From assembly GCA_934525675.1 (NCBI GenBank), contig CAKSZH010000006.1, positions 1 through 64,000 of the forward strand: a DNA stretch of 64,000 bases, in the 5' to 3' direction. Shown here piece after piece: positions 62,781 to 64,000 of the stretch. The translations under genes and the position numbers were made by a program. The notes beneath the pieces are model-generated. The model was not told where the DNA came from. It saw only the letters and a list, made by a program, of their open reading frames with translations, and did not search any database. This stretch comes from an uncultured Eubacteriales bacterium. Lineage in GTDB: Bacteria; Bacillota; Clostridia; Oscillospirales; CAG-272. How positions within the stretch are numbered: the first letter of the stretch is position 1; each line of letters opens with the position of its first letter.

Positions 62781-64000
62781 TCAATTGTCCCGTTTATCGG
62801 TCTTCATTCCGAGATAAATCAAAAGCACCGATACGTCCGCCGGGTTGACTCCGCTGATACGCGACGCCTGCCCGACCGTCTCCGGGCGTATCTTGTCCAG
62901 TTTTTGCGCCGCTTCAATGCGCAAACCTTTCATGTGCAGGTAATCAAGATCGGCTGGCAGGCGTTTGTTTTCTGTCTTTTCCTGTCTTGCCACCTCGGCA
63001 AGCTCCCGTCTGATGTAGCCCGCATATTTGATGTCCACCTCAACAGTAGTACAGACGGCGCGGGGAAGTGCGGGGCGCTCCGGGTCCAGCGGCGCAAGCG
63101 CGGCATAGGTCACAGCGGGGCGGCGCAACAGGTCCGCAAGGGATTCACCGCTCTTCGCGGGGGATTCCCCAAGCGACAGAAGCAGGGAATTGGCGGCTTC
63201 GGGCGACAGATAGGTATGCTCCAGGCGTTCCTTTTCCTGCCGGATCCGCTCCTGTTTGGAGAGAAAAGCCTCATAGCGTTCGTCGGAAATCAGTCCCGCG
63301 TCGTGTCCGAGCGGGGTCAGTCGTGCGTCCGCATTGTCCTGACGGAGAAGCAGGCGGTATTCCGAGCGCGAGGTCATCATGCGGTAAGGCTCGTGCGTGC
63401 CCTTGATGACCAGATCGTCAATGAGCGTTCCGATATACGAACCGGAGCGGGGAAGTGTGAGAGCGGGCTTGTCCAGGACGCGGAGCGCCGCATTGATGCC
63501 GGCAACCAGCCCCTGCGCCGCGGCTTCCTCGTAACCGGAGGTACCGTTGAACTGTCCCGCGCCGAACAGTCCGGCTATCCGCTTGAATTCCAGCGAATGC
63601 TTCATGCCGGTCGGGTCGGCACAATCATATTCGATGGCGTAGGCGTAGCGCATGATCTCGGCGTGGTCGAATCCGGGCAGAGACTTGAGCATTGCGTCCT
63701 GCACGTCGGTCGGCAGGGAAGTGGAGAAGCCCTGAATGTACATTTCTTCGGTATTCTCCCCAAGCGGCTCGACAAACAGCTGATGGCGCTCTTTGTCGGC
63801 AAAACGCACCAATTTGTCCTCAATGGACGGGCAATACCGGGGCCCCGTGCCGTGGATCTGCCCGGAATACATGGCGCTGCGCGTCAGATTTTCGCGGATG
63901 ATACGGTGAGTCTCGGAGTTGGTATAGACAATATGACAGGGGATCTGCTCCATGCCGTCAAAGGCTTTTTCGGGCGTCCGGACGGAATACGGCGTGACAC
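62781..64000 (-). CDS. mnmG: tRNA uridine-5-carboxymethylaminomethyl enzyme MnmG, partial
   Basis: The last ~406 residues are visible; the frame is open to the window edge (…VTPYSVRTPEKAFDG before MEQIPCHIVYTN), so the FAD-binding N-terminus lies outside. Signatures: GPRYCPSIEDKLVRFADK, GFSTSLPTDVQ, GAGQFNGTSGYEEAAAQGLVAGINAAL, TSRSEYRLLLRQDNADARLT and a C-terminal GQASRISGVNPADVSVLLIYL. With MnmE it modifies wobble U34 of several tRNAs; interestingly mnmM, a later step of the same pathway, is at 1623-2174. Confidence 0.97.
   Translation of the reverse strand, partial: VTPYSVRTPEKAFDGMEQIPCHIVYTNSETHRIIRENLTRSAMYSGQIHGTGPRYCPSIEDKLVRFADKERHQLFVEPLGENTEEMYIQGFSTSLPTDVQDAMLKSLPGFDHAEIMRYAYAIEYDCADPTGMKHSLEFKRIAGLFGAGQFNGTSGYEEAAAQGLVAGINAALRVLDKPALTLPRSGSYIGTLIDDLVIKGTHEPYRMMTSRSEYRLLLRQDNADARLTPLGHDAGLISDERYEAFLSKQERIRQEKERLEHTYLSPEAANSLLLSLGESPAKSGESLADLLRRPAVTYAALAPLDPERPALPRAVCTTVEVDIKYAGYIRRELAEVARQEKTENKRLPADLDYLHMKGLRIEAAQKLDKIRPETVGQASRISGVNPADVSVLLIYLGMKTDKRDN

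Overview
The window reads as a GC-rich, low-redundancy stretch of a Clostridia-type Bacillota (Firmicutes) chromosome close to the replication origin. The right end carries the classic origin-proximal order mnmG - rsmG - parA - parB - serS with three parS sites. Elsewhere there are a V-type (Ntp-like) ATPase operon, a long clostridial-type PurL, DUF512, PlsY and sigma-A promoters of TTGACA-17-TATAAT form, all usual for anaerobic gut Clostridia. I cannot place it to genus from sequence alone. Most genes lie on the minus strand, so they are transcribed right to left.

Layout. 1-396 is a 57-bp hairpin-bearing tandem array at the window edge. 599-8701 (minus) holds a cell-wall carboxypeptidase, mnmM, a DUF6062 protein, pyrophosphatase, the GTPases ObgE and Der, a small membrane protein and a DUF512 radical-SAM-like protein. 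8992-10579 holds a plus-strand phosphopantetheinyl transferase and a minus-strand cytidylate-kinase-like protein. 10825-20415 is a nine-gene V-ATPase operon (H-I-K-E-C-F-A-B-D in transcription order) whose K subunit carries a sodium-binding signature; its promoter lies about 620 nt upstream. 21233-28554 is an accessory stretch: an unrecognised protein, a giant 1356-residue lipoprotein, a LytTR regulator whose receiver domain has lost its key residues, and a small XRE regulator. 28735-29087 has tRNA-Pro(CGG) followed by decayed tRNA copies. 29365-35769 contains a zinc-ribbon protein, a CmpB-like membrane protein with a TetR regulator, oleate hydratase, a thioredoxin-like protein, a DUF4430 lipoprotein with an attenuator-like leader, and PlsY.

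36267-51615 is a purine cluster: purE-C-F-M-N-purO-purH(AICARFT)-purD-purL-guaB-fhs, headed by a ZTP riboswitch plus terminator in front of purE. An internal promoter before purD splits off the distal genes. The last two steps to IMP are made by two separate proteins (stand-alone AICAR transformylase and an archaeal-type PurO cyclohydrolase), and fhs supplies 10-formyl-THF for both formyl transfers. 52069-55822 has an anchored metallo-beta-lactamase-fold protein and two unrecognised membrane proteins.

A recurring theme not explained by the genes: a large share of the spacers are filled with degenerate tandem repeats, each spacer having its own unit (from about 26 to about 71 bp). This looks like repeated local duplication followed by decay, and it is the most unusual structural feature of the window. 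Many very long plus-strand reading frames are only antisense shadows of biased coding sequence and are not annotated.
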